A DNA stretch of 64,000 nucleotides from JAAGZL01 sp964628835 (GTDB lineage Bacteria > Pseudomonadota > Gammaproteobacteria > Chromatiales > Chromatiaceae). The notes under the pieces are model-generated. The model ran no database searches. It saw only the letters and a list, made by a program, of their open reading frames with translations, and had not been told where the DNA came from. Made by a program: the position numbers and the translations under genes. The stretch lies in NCBI GenBank assembly GCA_964628835.1, contig CAZVME010000004.1, forward strand, positions 1 through 64,000. The letters are read 5' to 3'. Shown here in pieces: positions 27,318-35,782 of the stretch. Each line of letters starts with the position of its first letter. Within the stretch, counting starts at the first letter, position 1.

Positions 27318-28211
27318 CTACTTACCGCCTCCAAACTTATACACATAGACCGCAAGTTTCTTGATCTCATCTGCGGAGAGACGGCCACCAAATGTGGGCA
27401 TTTCAGCTTCACGACTCTTGGGATTTGCCATCTGATTAACCCCATGGCGAATGGTGTAAGCGGCGCTGGAGAGGCGATCAGCCTCATCAAAACGCCAGAT
27501 GGCGTCAGTTAGGTTGACTGAGCCCAGAGCGGCCATGCCCTTGCCATCCATACCGTGGCAACCCACACACCCCTTCTCCAGGAACAGCTTTTTGCCGTTT
27601 GGATCTTGCTTGCCCTCACTCAGGGCAACCACATACTTGGCCAGACCGCCGATCTCCTTGATGGAGAGGGTAGCGCCATGGGCCGGCATACCGGGTGAAG
27701 GCACAACCGCCTTGGGACCACGGCCATTGGTGATGGTCTCTACGATCTTCTCGATGCCGCCACCCCATATCCACTCATCATCCGCCAGGATGGGAAAACC
27801 CACCGTACCCTGACCAGCAGAACCATGACAACCAGAGCAGTTATCACCGAAAAGCACCTTACCGGCACCAGCACCATCGCCATGGCTGATATAGTCGGAC
27901 AGTTCATGATCGGCCAGGATCTCCTTGGCACTCATGGTCTTGATTCGAACTTCATACTTGTCTCGAATCTTATCCACCTCGGCCAGGCCTTCCTTGTATT
28001 CACCGATGGAGGTCCAACCCAGCAACCCCTCGTTTGAATCAGTGATCAGAGGATAGGTGGGGTAAAGAAATCCGTAGATAACGAACCAAGCGATGGACGC
28101 CCACCACAGAATAGTCCACCAGCGTGGAGGTGGATTCTTCAGTTCACGCAGATCATCATCCCAGATGTGGCCAGTGTTGTTCTCGCCTGGAAATGGATTG
28201 TTATCCGCCAT
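27318..28211 (-). CDS. ccoP: cbb3 oxidase diheme cytochrome subunit
   Basis: A 297-residue subunit that takes electrons from soluble cytochromes and passes them to CcoO/CcoN. A short cytoplasmic start (HIWDDDLRELKNPPPRWW), a transmembrane helix at about 31-53, then two cytochrome c domains with heme sites CSGCH (125-129) and CVGCH (215-219) and downstream Met ligands. Last structural gene of ccoNOQP, overlapping ccoQ by 11 bases. Confidence 0.95.
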   Translation of the reverse strand: MADNNPFPGENNTGHIWDDDLRELKNPPPRWWTILWWASIAWFVIYGFLYPTYPLITDSNEGLLGWTSIGEYKEGLAEVDKIRDKYEVRIKTMSAKEILADHELSDYISHGDGAGAGKVLFGDNCSGCHGSAGQGTVGFPILADDEWIWGGGIEKIVETITNGRGPKAVVPSPGMPAHGATLSIKEIGGLAKYVVALSEGKQDPNGKKLFLEKGCVGCHGMDGKGMAALGSVNLTDAIWRFDEADRLSSAAYTIRHGVNQMANPKSREAEMPTFGGRLSADEIKKLAVYVYKFGGGK

Positions 28212-28413
28212 TGTTCTCTCCGTTATTCAATTCTTCATTGTCCAGCGGGATGAATCTCTGAGCTTCCAGAAACTCCCGGTTTTTTGGACGTAAGGCGTAC
28301 AGATATACTCCCAGCATCAGGAGAAAGATCACCACTGTCAGGATAGTTCCAACCCAGTCAGATGTGGTCATCGCCGCCCAATCGGTGTGAAAATAATCTG
28401 CCAGACTACTCAC
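28201..28413 (-). CDS. ccoQ: cbb3 oxidase small subunit CcoQ
   Basis: A 70-residue single-helix subunit that stabilises the oxidase. The GTG at 28413 is chosen: it overlaps the ccoO stop by 8 bases and gives VSSLADYFHTDWAAM, a transmembrane helix (about 20-42) and the typical AL-RPKNREFLEAQRFIPLDN tail. The longer open frame to 28497 only reads through ccoO. Confidence 0.85.
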   Translation of the reverse strand: MSSLADYFHTDWAAMTTSDWVGTILTVVIFLLMLGVYLYALRPKNREFLEAQRFIPLDNEELNNGENNGG

Positions 28414-29098
28414 GGTAGGCCTTGCTCTCATCCAGCTTGACCATGGTGCCAAGTACCTGGAGATAGGCCACCATGGCATCCTCCTCGGTCTTGCCATGCA
28501 CCTCTTTGGCTGCCGCTGCTATATCCGCATCAGAATAGGGTACGCCGATACGCTGCATGCCGAGCATATGGGCCTGGATGGTTTTGCCATCCAACCTATT
28601 CTCCTGTAGCCACGGATAGTTGGGCATCACCGACTCCGGTACCAGCGTGCGCGGCGCGCGCAGATGTTTGCGGTGCCAGTCATCCGAGTACTTGCCACCC
28701 AGGCGCGCGATGTCCGGGCCGGTGCGCTTGGAGCCCCACTGGAACGGATGATCGTATATGGACTCGGAGGCCAGGGAGTAGTGACCATAACGCTCCTTCT
28801 CATCCCGGAACGGACGGATCATCTGCGAGTGGCACAGGTAGCACCCCTCGCGCTGGTAGATATCACGTCCGGCCAGTTCCAGGGCCTTGTATGGACGTAC
28901 GCCATCACCTGGCTTGTGGTCCTGTAGTGTCTGACCAGGCTTGGGCTTCCACACGATCTCTGGATACTTGTTATGCTCAAAGGTCTTGTCCAGGTAGAAC
29001 AGTGGCACGATCTCAACGATGCCGCCCACTGAAAGGACTATCAGCAGCATGATGATCATGCCCCAGATATTTTTTTCCATTCTCTCTTGTAGTGCCAT
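28406..29098 (-). CDS. ccoO: cbb3 oxidase monoheme cytochrome subunit
   Basis: A 230-residue subunit with an N-terminal membrane anchor (about 12-35) and one heme c site CYLCH (86-90) followed by SQMIRPFRDE, the CcoO signature. Met ligand region LVPESVMPNYPWL. Clear Shine-Dalgarno (GAGGAGTAACCGAG before ATG). Between ccoN (13-base gap) and ccoQ. Confidence 0.95.
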   Translation of the reverse strand: MALQERMEKNIWGMIIMLLIVLSVGGIVEIVPLFYLDKTFEHNKYPEIVWKPKPGQTLQDHKPGDGVRPYKALELAGRDIYQREGCYLCHSQMIRPFRDEKERYGHYSLASESIYDHPFQWGSKRTGPDIARLGGKYSDDWHRKHLRAPRTLVPESVMPNYPWLQENRLDGKTIQAHMLGMQRIGVPYSDADIAAAAKEVHGKTEEDAMVAYLQVLGTMVKLDESKAYRE

Positions 29099-29111
29099 CT
29101 CGGTTACTCCT

Positions 29112-30548
29112 CTAAGCAGTTGCAGCAGCGGTACGTGCTCTCTGCACGCTGCCCTGCGAGTTGGCAGCTAAAACTGTCATCACCACGTTCACCAGCATCA
29201 TCACGGCTCCGGCCAGGAAGATGGCCCCGCCCACTGCGCGCATGGCGTAGTATGGATGCATGGCCTCCACCGATTCGGCAAAGGTGTAGGCCAGGGTGCC
29301 GTACTCATCATAGGCCCGCCACATCAGACCCTGCATGATGCCGGATACCCACATGGCCACGATGTATACCAAAGTGCCGATGGTTGCGGTCCAGAAGTGG
29401 GTATTGATCAGACGGGTGGACCACATCTCGATGTGATAGGTCTTGGTGATCAGATGGTAGATGGCGCCAATACCCACCATGCCAACCCAACCTAAAGCCC
29501 CTGAGTGTACGTGGCCGATGGTCCAGTCGGTGTAGTGAGAAAGTGCATTCACGGTCTTGATAGACATCACCGGACCTTCGAACACCGACATGGCATAGAA
29601 GGCCAGGGACATGATCAGGAAGCGCAAAACGTAATCGGTACGCAGCTTGTCCCAGGCACCAGACAGGGTCATCATACCGTTCACTGCACCACCCCAGGAT
29701 GGGATAATCATGGCCAGAGATACCGCGGCACCCAGAGAACCGGTCCAGTCCGGCAGAGCGGTGTACTGCAGGTGATGCGCACCCAGCCACACATATCCGA
29801 ACATCAGGGCCCAGAAGTGGATCACCGACAGTCGGTAGGAGAATACCGGCTTGCCAGCCTGCTTGGGCACAAAGTAGTACATGATGCCGAGGAAACCGGC
29901 AGTCAGGTAGAATCCCACTGCGTTATGGCCCCACCACCACTGGATCATGGCATCCTGCACTCCTGCAAAGATAGAGTAGGATTTGAACAGGCCCACTGGA
30001 ATAGCCAGGCTGTTTACCACGTGCAGATAGGTAATCATCACCATCATGCCCAGGAAGAACCAATTCGACACATAGATGTGCGAGCTCTTGCGATGCACAA
30101 TGGTCATGATGAAATTAAACATATAGGAGAGCCACACCACCGCAATGACGATATCAATCGGCCACTCCAGCTCCGCATACTCCTTGGCCTGAGTGAGGCC
30201 CAGCGGCAGGGTAATCACTGCGGAGACGATAACCAAGTTCCAACCCCAAAAGGTGAACCAGGCCATCTTGTTGCTCCAGAGTTTCACGCCACAGGTACGC
30301 TGTACCGTGTAGAATGCAGTGCCCATCAGGATACAGCCACCAAAGGCGAAGATAACCGCATTGGTGTGCAGTGGTCTGAGACGGCCAAATGACAAATATG
30401 GGCTATCAAAATTGAGTATGGGCCAGGCCAGCTCCGAGGCGATATACACCCCCACCAGCGCCCCAACTACCAGATAGACCGCGGACATGATCGTGAACCA
30501 ACGTACAACCGAATAGTTGTACTTCTGTTCCAATGTCGCTTCCAACAC
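29112..30548 (-). CDS. ccoN: cbb3 oxidase catalytic subunit
   Basis: A 478-residue heme-copper oxidase subunit I of C-type, the oxygen-reducing, proton-pumping core. Twelve hydrophobic segments; the conserved His residues for low-spin heme, heme b3 and CuB are seen, for example in RPLHTNAVIF, WWGHNAVGFYL, GAHHLQYTALP and HVHSGALGW. GTG start with AGGAG 7 bases ahead. First gene of ccoNOQP; the leader of about 250 bases contains the promoter and palindrome below. Confidence 0.96.
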   Translation of the reverse strand: MLEATLEQKYNYSVVRWFTIMSAVYLVVGALVGVYIASELAWPILNFDSPYLSFGRLRPLHTNAVIFAFGGCILMGTAFYTVQRTCGVKLWSNKMAWFTFWGWNLVIVSAVITLPLGLTQAKEYAELEWPIDIVIAVVWLSYMFNFIMTIVHRKSSHIYVSNWFFLGMMVMITYLHVVNSLAIPVGLFKSYSIFAGVQDAMIQWWWGHNAVGFYLTAGFLGIMYYFVPKQAGKPVFSYRLSVIHFWALMFGYVWLGAHHLQYTALPDWTGSLGAAVSLAMIIPSWGGAVNGMMTLSGAWDKLRTDYVLRFLIMSLAFYAMSVFEGPVMSIKTVNALSHYTDWTIGHVHSGALGWVGMVGIGAIYHLITKTYHIEMWSTRLINTHFWTATIGTLVYIVAMWVSGIMQGLMWRAYDEYGTLAYTFAESVEAMHPYYAMRAVGGAIFLAGAVMMLVNVVMTVLAANSQGSVQRARTAAATA

Positions 30549-30809
30549 GGATTTTCTCCTATTATTTACGCTAAGCGCTTATATTTAAGGTTGCAGAGTG
30601 GAACCCCTGCATAGACCTAGTCACTCTACATCTAAATCAACAGGGCACAACTCCATTATGCCCAAAACCATCCTGGCCATCTCTCCCCAACTATTAATAT
30701 CACTTCAGCTGAAATTAAAGCACGCATAAACCGGTAAAGCACCCTGTCTTCCAGCCCAGCGAAACGGTTGGGCACTGGTTTACACGTCGTTCTGAAAAGA
30801 ACGGCCTAC
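30549..30809. other. Leader of ccoNOQP
   Basis: About 260 bases from the proposed promoter to the ccoN start. No other gene seen. An unusually long 5' leader, if the promoter below is the one used. Confidence 0.4.
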
Positions 30810-30837
30810 AATGTATGGATATTCCACCAATTGTCAA
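30810..30837 (-). promoter_or_regulatory. Candidate sigma-70 promoter for ccoNOQP
   Basis: Minus strand: TTGACA at 30837-30832, 16 bases, TACATT at 30815-30810. The -35 is perfect; the -10 has four of six consensus bases. Confidence 0.5.
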
Positions 30838-30842
30838 TATAT

Positions 30843-30860
30843 TTATGACTTTTGTCATAA
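30843..30860. promoter_or_regulatory. CRP/FNR-superfamily-like palindrome
   Basis: TTATGAC-tttt-GTCATAA is a perfect inverted repeat with 7-base arms and a 4-base centre, 5 bases upstream of the -35 of ccoNOQP. The TGAC-N4-GTCA core resembles sites of FixK/NnrR-type regulators, which commonly control cbb3 oxidase. Confidence 0.6.
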
Positions 30861-30958
30861 GCGCGCTTATAGGTAGATAAACTACCCCATCCGCTCCCAT
30901 CTTTTGGATACGCAGATAGTACCTGACTTCAACATAACATTAACCAGACTCTTATCAG

Positions 30959-31678
30959 CTAACAGGGTGGTTTCAGATCAAACTCTAGCCGCTGCTGCAA
31001 CTCGATCTGGTCCGGGGTAATCCTCGCCCTGTAGGCCAACACCTCCACCCCACTCTGCACCGCCTCAGCCAGGGTTGCTGCGTACTCCGGGTCAATCTCC
31101 CAGGCTGGCGCAACCTGGTTGATCCCGGTATGGGCCACATTAAAAAAAAGCACCGCACGCTCGCCCTGACGCACAACTTCCATCAACTCACGCAGGTGTT
31201 TGCGCCCACGGGTGGTTACGGCATCCGGGAACAGACCAACACCCTCCTCGCCCTGCAATAGGGTGAGGTTCTTAACCTCAACATAGCAATCAGGCCGCCC
31301 CTCACCCTTTAGCAACAGGTCAATGCGGCTGTTTTCCAAGCCGTATTTGCACTCACTTAGCAATTGCTCATATCCGGCAAGCTCTCTAACCACACCTGCC
31401 TGGATTGCCTGTTTCACCAGGTGGTTGGCGCGCTGGGTATTGATGCAGGCCAAGTAACGCCCGACCACCTCCACCAGCTCCCAGGTGTAACGCAATTTGC
31501 GCTTGGGATTGTCCGAGTCGTACAACCACACCCGGCTGCCTGGATCACAACAGTTGCGCATGGAGCCGGTATTTGGGCAGTGGGCGGTTACCAACTCACC
31601 GTTCTGCAACTCCACGTCTGCCAGGAAACGCTTGTAACGACGCAGCAGGCGTCCCTCCAATAGTTGTGGATAGTGCAT
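30959..31678 (-). CDS. sfsA: SfsA family protein
   Basis: A 239-residue member of the SfsA family (sugar fermentation stimulation protein; DNA-binding nuclease-like fold), with LLRRYKRFLADVEL, CPNTGSMRNC, RIDLLLKGEGRPDCYVEVKNLTLL and a PDAVTTRGRKHLREL segment. The Asp-Glu-Lys arrangement recalls PD-(D/E)xK nucleases. Cellular role not settled. Its start is immediately after the stop of the TrpD2-like gene. Confidence 0.92.
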   Translation of the reverse strand: MHYPQLLEGRLLRRYKRFLADVELQNGELVTAHCPNTGSMRNCCDPGSRVWLYDSDNPKRKLRYTWELVEVVGRYLACINTQRANHLVKQAIQAGVVRELAGYEQLLSECKYGLENSRIDLLLKGEGRPDCYVEVKNLTLLQGEEGVGLFPDAVTTRGRKHLRELMEVVRQGERAVLFFNVAHTGINQVAPAWEIDPEYAATLAEAVQSGVEVLAYRARITPDQIELQQRLEFDLKPPC

Positions 31679-31679
31679 G

Positions 31680-32783
31680 TCAGCACAGACGGTTCAGAGC
31701 CAGGCCTGAATCCAACACCTTGCGCACTGCCCTGGCCCCATGTTCCATGGATTTAACCCGTCCCAGGTGATGGAGAGTGATGGCTGCAGTGTATACCAGG
31801 GCGTCGTAGGTGGGCCCGTGCTGACCCTGCAAGGCTGCAACCCCGGCGTCTACTGCCGCTGCTACGGCCAGACCCCACGCTGTATCCTGCCCCGTCTCTT
31901 GCGGCATAGCTGCATCCGGTATCGGGGGCATGCGTACATTCTGGTCTATGTCTAACTCCTTGGGATCTATGCCTGACTTCCGAAGTTCAGCATCGCCCGT
32001 GTAGCTATAAATGGTTCCAGCCTGGCGTAGGGACGGAACTACCCCACCCTCAACACCCTTGATCAGGAGTGCGGAATCAAACCCGGCATGGCGCGCCAGG
32101 GCCGCATATTTGGGTGGATAGGGATTGTGTACATAACCGGTCACGAAGTGGGTGCGCTTGCGTCCAGTTAGCGGCTTGGACAGCACCTCCACTGTGGTGA
32201 GCACCTGACGTTTTATCATCATGTTGCGCAGCCCAACCAGTGCATTCAGCTTGGGACAGAATTGGCTCTGGTCCAGATAGGACCAGCCTATGTCAGGATC
32301 GGCAATACGCCCAGCGGCCACCTGTGGCGATAGATCCACAGCCAATCCCTTGCTGCGCAGTATCTGATGATGCGTGATGCCAAACTTCGGGCTCACCGAT
32401 TCAAGTCCCAAAATCATCGAATTGACTCCACACTCTGCCAACACCGCAGGCAGGAAGGTGGAAGCTGGCAGACACTTGTTGAAACCACCAAACGGATCCA
32501 CCAGATTGACCAGGTCATCCACATCGGCCACGACTTCCTCAGTGGCATCAAGGATGGCACTCAAGACACCTGCATTCTCCTCAGGGGTCTCTCGCTTCAT
32601 ACGCAGAGCAATGAAAAAGATGGCGGCCTGTACCGGGTCCACCACCTCATCCAGGATACTCTGTGTAGCCAAATGCGCCTCCTCGGTGGAGATGCTTTTG
32701 CTAAGTTCCGGTCCGGTGGCCACACGCTGGATTACCGAATGCATGAGCGCATTCAAATCTGTTGTTTCTGTTGACTCTGACAT
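31680..32783 (-). CDS. TrpD2-like phosphoribosyltransferase-family protein
   Basis: A 367-residue protein of the anthranilate phosphoribosyltransferase / thymidine phosphorylase fold, closest to the TrpD2 (YbiB) group, with a four-helix N-terminal domain and VDPFGGFNKCLPASTFLPAVLAECG replacing the usual GTGGD loop. Because that loop is altered, true tryptophan synthesis is doubtful; TrpD2 proteins bind DNA or RNA. ATG at 32783 is preferred for its AAGGG site and because it clears the upstream gene. Probably co-transcribed with the cupredoxin upstream and sfsA downstream. Confidence 0.75.
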   Translation of the reverse strand: MSESTETTDLNALMHSVIQRVATGPELSKSISTEEAHLATQSILDEVVDPVQAAIFFIALRMKRETPEENAGVLSAILDATEEVVADVDDLVNLVDPFGGFNKCLPASTFLPAVLAECGVNSMILGLESVSPKFGITHHQILRSKGLAVDLSPQVAAGRIADPDIGWSYLDQSQFCPKLNALVGLRNMMIKRQVLTTVEVLSKPLTGRKRTHFVTGYVHNPYPPKYAALARHAGFDSALLIKGVEGGVVPSLRQAGTIYSYTGDAELRKSGIDPKELDIDQNVRMPPIPDAAMPQETGQDTAWGLAVAAAVDAGVAALQGQHGPTYDALVYTAAITLHHLGRVKSMEHGARAVRKVLDSGLALNRLC

Positions 32784-32805
32784 TACTAACCCTTGGGTAC
32801 TCTGG

Positions 32806-33144
32806 CTACTCAACCACCTTCACCACTCCCAACATCTCTGGATGGGGTTCGCAGGTATATGGAAATGTCCCCACCGTCTCAAAAGTGCGTTCGTGGGTCT
32901 CATCCGGAAAAAAATACTCGGATGGTTTTTCGCCCGCATCTTTAAACCAGACGCTGTGATACTGCCGCCGCTCCTGGTTGGTCCAGCGCACCTTGGAACC
33001 CTTCTTTACCGTGATCTCCTTGGGTATAAACTTGAACTTCTTGATGGAGACATCGGTGACCCCGGCAGCCATTCCGTCCGCCAATGCTGCAGCTGGCTGG
33101 AGTAAAGAGCCGAGAAGCAAAATGAAAAACACTCTATATTTCAT
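32806..33144 (-). CDS. Exported type-1 copper protein (cupredoxin)
   Basis: A 112-residue small blue-copper-like protein: signal peptide (about 1-23), then a plastocyanin/pseudoazurin-type beta sandwich. Likely copper ligands are His63 (QYHSVWF), Cys98, His101 and Met104 (YTCEPHPEM). It would shuttle electrons in the periplasm, possibly to cbb3 oxidase, or hold copper. ATG with GGAGATC ribosome site. Confidence 0.88.
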   Translation of the reverse strand: MKYRVFFILLLGSLLQPAAALADGMAAGVTDVSIKKFKFIPKEITVKKGSKVRWTNQERRQYHSVWFKDAGEKPSEYFFPDETHERTFETVGTFPYTCEPHPEMLGVVKVVE

Positions 33145-33231
33145 TTCATGATCTCCTTTTCTCGCAATAGTATGTGGGAACTCGAGTGTCTATTAATATA
33201 GTAGGACAAACCTTGGTTAGGTTGATTCAAT

Positions 33232-33256
33232 GGGTAGCCTGGACCCCAGGCTACCC
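33232..33256 (-). terminator. Strong hairpin after the peroxiredoxin gene
   Basis: Arms GGGTAGCCTGG / CCAGGCTACCC (11 bp, perfect, 3-base loop), about 20 bases past the peroxiredoxin stop. No long T-run. Confidence 0.6.
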
Positions 33257-33276
33257 GCTGCTAACCAATTTGAAGC

Positions 33277-33873
33277 TTAGAGTTCGGCGTGGTTCTCTGC
33301 CAGATACTTGGCCACACCGTCGGTGGAACCCTTCATACCAGCCTTGCCCTTCTGCCATCCAGCCGGGCAGACCTCTCCATGCTCTTCGGTGAACTGCAGG
33401 GCATCCACCAAACGCAGCATCTCATCGATATCGCGTCCCAGGGAGAGGTTGTTCACCACCTGGTGTTGAACTACACCCTCCTTGTCAATGAGGAAGGAAC
33501 CACGCAGGGCGATACCTGGGCCGGTTCGCATATCATAGGCGTCGGTGACCGACTTATCGATATCTGCAACCATTGGGAACTGTACATTGCCGATTCCACC
33601 TTTATTGATTTCGGTATTCTTCCAGGCCAGATGGCTGAAGTGTGAATCAATGGAGACGGCGATGACCTCTACGTTGCGCTTCTTAAACTCCTCGAGACGA
33701 TGATCAAAGGCAATGATCTCGGAGGGACAGACAAAGGTAAAATCCAGAGGATAGAAAAATAGAACCACATACTGACCCTTGTAGTCTGAAAGAGATATCT
33801 CCTGGAAGCTATTATCTGGCATCACAGCCTGGGCTTTGAAATCCGGGGCCTCTTTAGCAACTAATACGGTCAT
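33277..33873 (-). CDS. Typical 2-Cys peroxiredoxin (AhpC/TSA)
   Basis: A 198-residue thiol peroxidase that removes hydrogen peroxide and organic peroxides. Peroxidatic Cys49 in DFTFVCPSE, resolving Cys169 in EVCPAGW, and the family GPGIALRGSFLID segment. Probably reduced by thioredoxin; no dedicated reductase (AhpF) is next to it. Ribosome site AGGAGAAC. First of several oxidant-defence genes in this region. Confidence 0.93.
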   Translation of the reverse strand: MTVLVAKEAPDFKAQAVMPDNSFQEISLSDYKGQYVVLFFYPLDFTFVCPSEIIAFDHRLEEFKKRNVEVIAVSIDSHFSHLAWKNTEINKGGIGNVQFPMVADIDKSVTDAYDMRTGPGIALRGSFLIDKEGVVQHQVVNNLSLGRDIDEMLRLVDALQFTEEHGEVCPAGWQKGKAGMKGSTDGVAKYLAENHAEL

Positions 33874-33987
33874 TTTACTGTTCTCCTAATTTATATGTTA
33901 TTTGTACGTTATTTGCTTGCTTCAACTGGCTGGCAGGCCCACTAGTCCAGGCCATACCAACCGTTTACTGTTTTGGTTGTTTCTGGA

Positions 33988-34377
33988 TCAATGCACCTTC
34001 ACAGCCACTGGGTCACTCTCCCACAGGCCGTGCTTGGTGCAGTAGGACATGGCACTTAGGCTCAGCTCATCATCGGTTGGAACCACGTTAAAGGTTACCT
34101 CGGCATTACCCTTGGCGCCATTTCCACCCATAGAGCCGGGAGGGAAGCTGGCTTCAGCCAGCAGGGTCTGACCATTGTACAGCTGTACGGATTTTATGTA
34201 GTGATCCATATCATCAGGATGTGCATACTCGTTACCCATCTTCACGGTAACGGCAAAGGCCTGATTCTTGGCGGCGCTCTCAGCACAGTGAATGAATGGG
34301 GAGTGACGATCAATGTAGTCCTTCTTGGCATCTTTCTCCACTTGATCAATATCTACGTAACGATTGATTACAGGCAT
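33988..34377 (-). CDS. Superoxide reductase (neelaredoxin type)
   Basis: A 129-residue non-heme iron protein that reduces superoxide to peroxide without making oxygen. Iron ligands match the family: His25, His53 and His59 (AHPDDMDHYIK), then Cys113 and His116 (YCTKHGLW). The usual Glu-Lys-His motif is Asp-Arg-His here (23-25), so the distal glutamate is replaced by Asp. No desulforedoxin domain, so class II. ATG at 34377 has a perfect AGGAGAA site; the frame extends to 34425 without one. Confidence 0.82.
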   Translation of the reverse strand: MPVINRYVDIDQVEKDAKKDYIDRHSPFIHCAESAAKNQAFAVTVKMGNEYAHPDDMDHYIKSVQLYNGQTLLAEASFPPGSMGGNGAKGNAEVTFNVVPTDDELSLSAMSYCTKHGLWESDPVAVKVH

Positions 34378-34666
34378 GACTTCTTCTCCTAACTTAGAGT
34401 TAATTCCAAATACGCATCTGTTCATATACCATCAAACTTGTCGCTATTCTGTCATTTTAGTCGATAGTCTGTCAACCATTATTTTGATATCAATCAGTAA
34501 TCACCACGCCGAATATAATATATAGTTAAATGGTATAGTCGGTTATTACCGCATGACCCAAGAGGTTAATACAGCATAGGGTATGGGTGCGTATATTTTT
34601 TGCCTTCAGGTCAGGGCATACATGCGGCTGAACCAGATCAAGGAACTTCTATCAGAGGAGTAGAAT

Positions 34667-35671
34667 ATGAATAAGAAACCCCACAAGGCCACGTTTGCCG
34701 GAGGCTGTTTTTGGTGCGTAGAGGCTACTTTCAAGGGGATCCCGGGTGTTGTGGATGCCATATCTGGCTACACCGGCGGGCAGGCGGAAGATCCAACCTA
34801 TGAGCAGGTATGCTCAGGCGCTACGGGACATATAGAAGCAGTAGAAGTGCATTTTGACCCGGAAATGGTCAGTTACAAAGGGTTAGTGGAGGCCTTCTGG
34901 CGCCAGGTTGATCCTACAGATCGACATGGTCAGTTTTCTGACCGGGGGCCACAGTACCAACCGGTCATCTTTTACCATAACGAGAACCAGAGGGAGATTG
35001 CAGAAAGGTCACGGGATGAGTTAGACAAATCAGCGCGTTATATCAGGCCTATGGACACCGATATAGTTCCTGCAACACGTTTCTATCCGGCTGAAGTGCA
35101 TCACCAGGGTTACTCAGCAAAAAACCCGGCCAGATACAAGATGTATCATTACGGTTCTGGGAGAGAGATCTTTCTACAGAAGACTTGGCGTGATGAAGAG
35201 GTCGACGTTGCTGCAGATGCCCACAGGAGACACGAGTACCATAAGCCATCAGACCAGAAGATCAAGAAGAGACTCACCAACACCCAATATAACGTAACCC
35301 AGCATGGAAATACTGAACGGCCATTCCACAATGACTACCATAACGAAAAACGGGATGGCGTATATGTGGACATAGTCAGTGGTGAACCACTATTCTCTTC
35401 AGTGGACAAGTACGACTCAAAAACCGGCTGGCCGAGCTTTACCAAAGCCATAGACCTGAAATACATCACAGAGCATAAAGATTTCATGATGATGCCGCCC
35501 CGCACCGAGGTGCGCAGTTATTACGCTGACTCACACCTGGGGCATATATTCAATGACGGGCCGGCCCCAACCGGACAGCGCTACTGCATCAACTCTGCAG
35601 CACTACGCTTTATACCCAAAGAGAAACTTAACGAGGAGGGTTACGCACATCTGATCGATCTATTTGATTAA
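34667..35671 (+). CDS. msrAB: Fused methionine sulfoxide reductase MsrA-MsrB
   Basis: A 334-residue fusion repairing both S- and R-methionine sulfoxide. MsrA domain about 1-165 with catalytic Cys14 (GGCFWCVEA); MsrB domain about 195-330 (GVYVDIVSGEPLFSS ... TGWPSF ... GQRYCINSAALRF) with catalytic Cys307. The zinc-binding CxxC pairs of many MsrB proteins are absent. No signal peptide, so cytoplasmic, unlike PilB-type fusions. Ribosome site AGAGGAG. Confidence 0.95.
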   Translation: MNKKPHKATFAGGCFWCVEATFKGIPGVVDAISGYTGGQAEDPTYEQVCSGATGHIEAVEVHFDPEMVSYKGLVEAFWRQVDPTDRHGQFSDRGPQYQPVIFYHNENQREIAERSRDELDKSARYIRPMDTDIVPATRFYPAEVHHQGYSAKNPARYKMYHYGSGREIFLQKTWRDEEVDVAADAHRRHEYHKPSDQKIKKRLTNTQYNVTQHGNTERPFHNDYHNEKRDGVYVDIVSGEPLFSSVDKYDSKTGWPSFTKAIDLKYITEHKDFMMMPPRTEVRSYYADSHLGHIFNDGPAPTGQRYCINSAALRFIPKEKLNEEGYAHLIDLFD

Positions 35672-35688
35672 TCTAAGTTGCTAAGCGT

Positions 35689-35723
35689 ACTATCGTTCGA
35701 ATAATTATAATTCGAACGATAGT
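35689..35723. terminator. Long perfect inverted repeat between msrAB and the hybrid kinase gene
   Basis: Arms ACTATCGTTCGAAT / ATTCGAACGATAGT around a short A/T centre, 17 bases after the msrAB stop. The T-run is poor, so it may be a terminator or a protein-binding site for the next gene. Confidence 0.5.
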
Positions 35724-35782
35724 CTTATCTAACTCAGGACCTGGCATGGACGCAGATCTTTAAGCAGTAAATCGGATATAGC

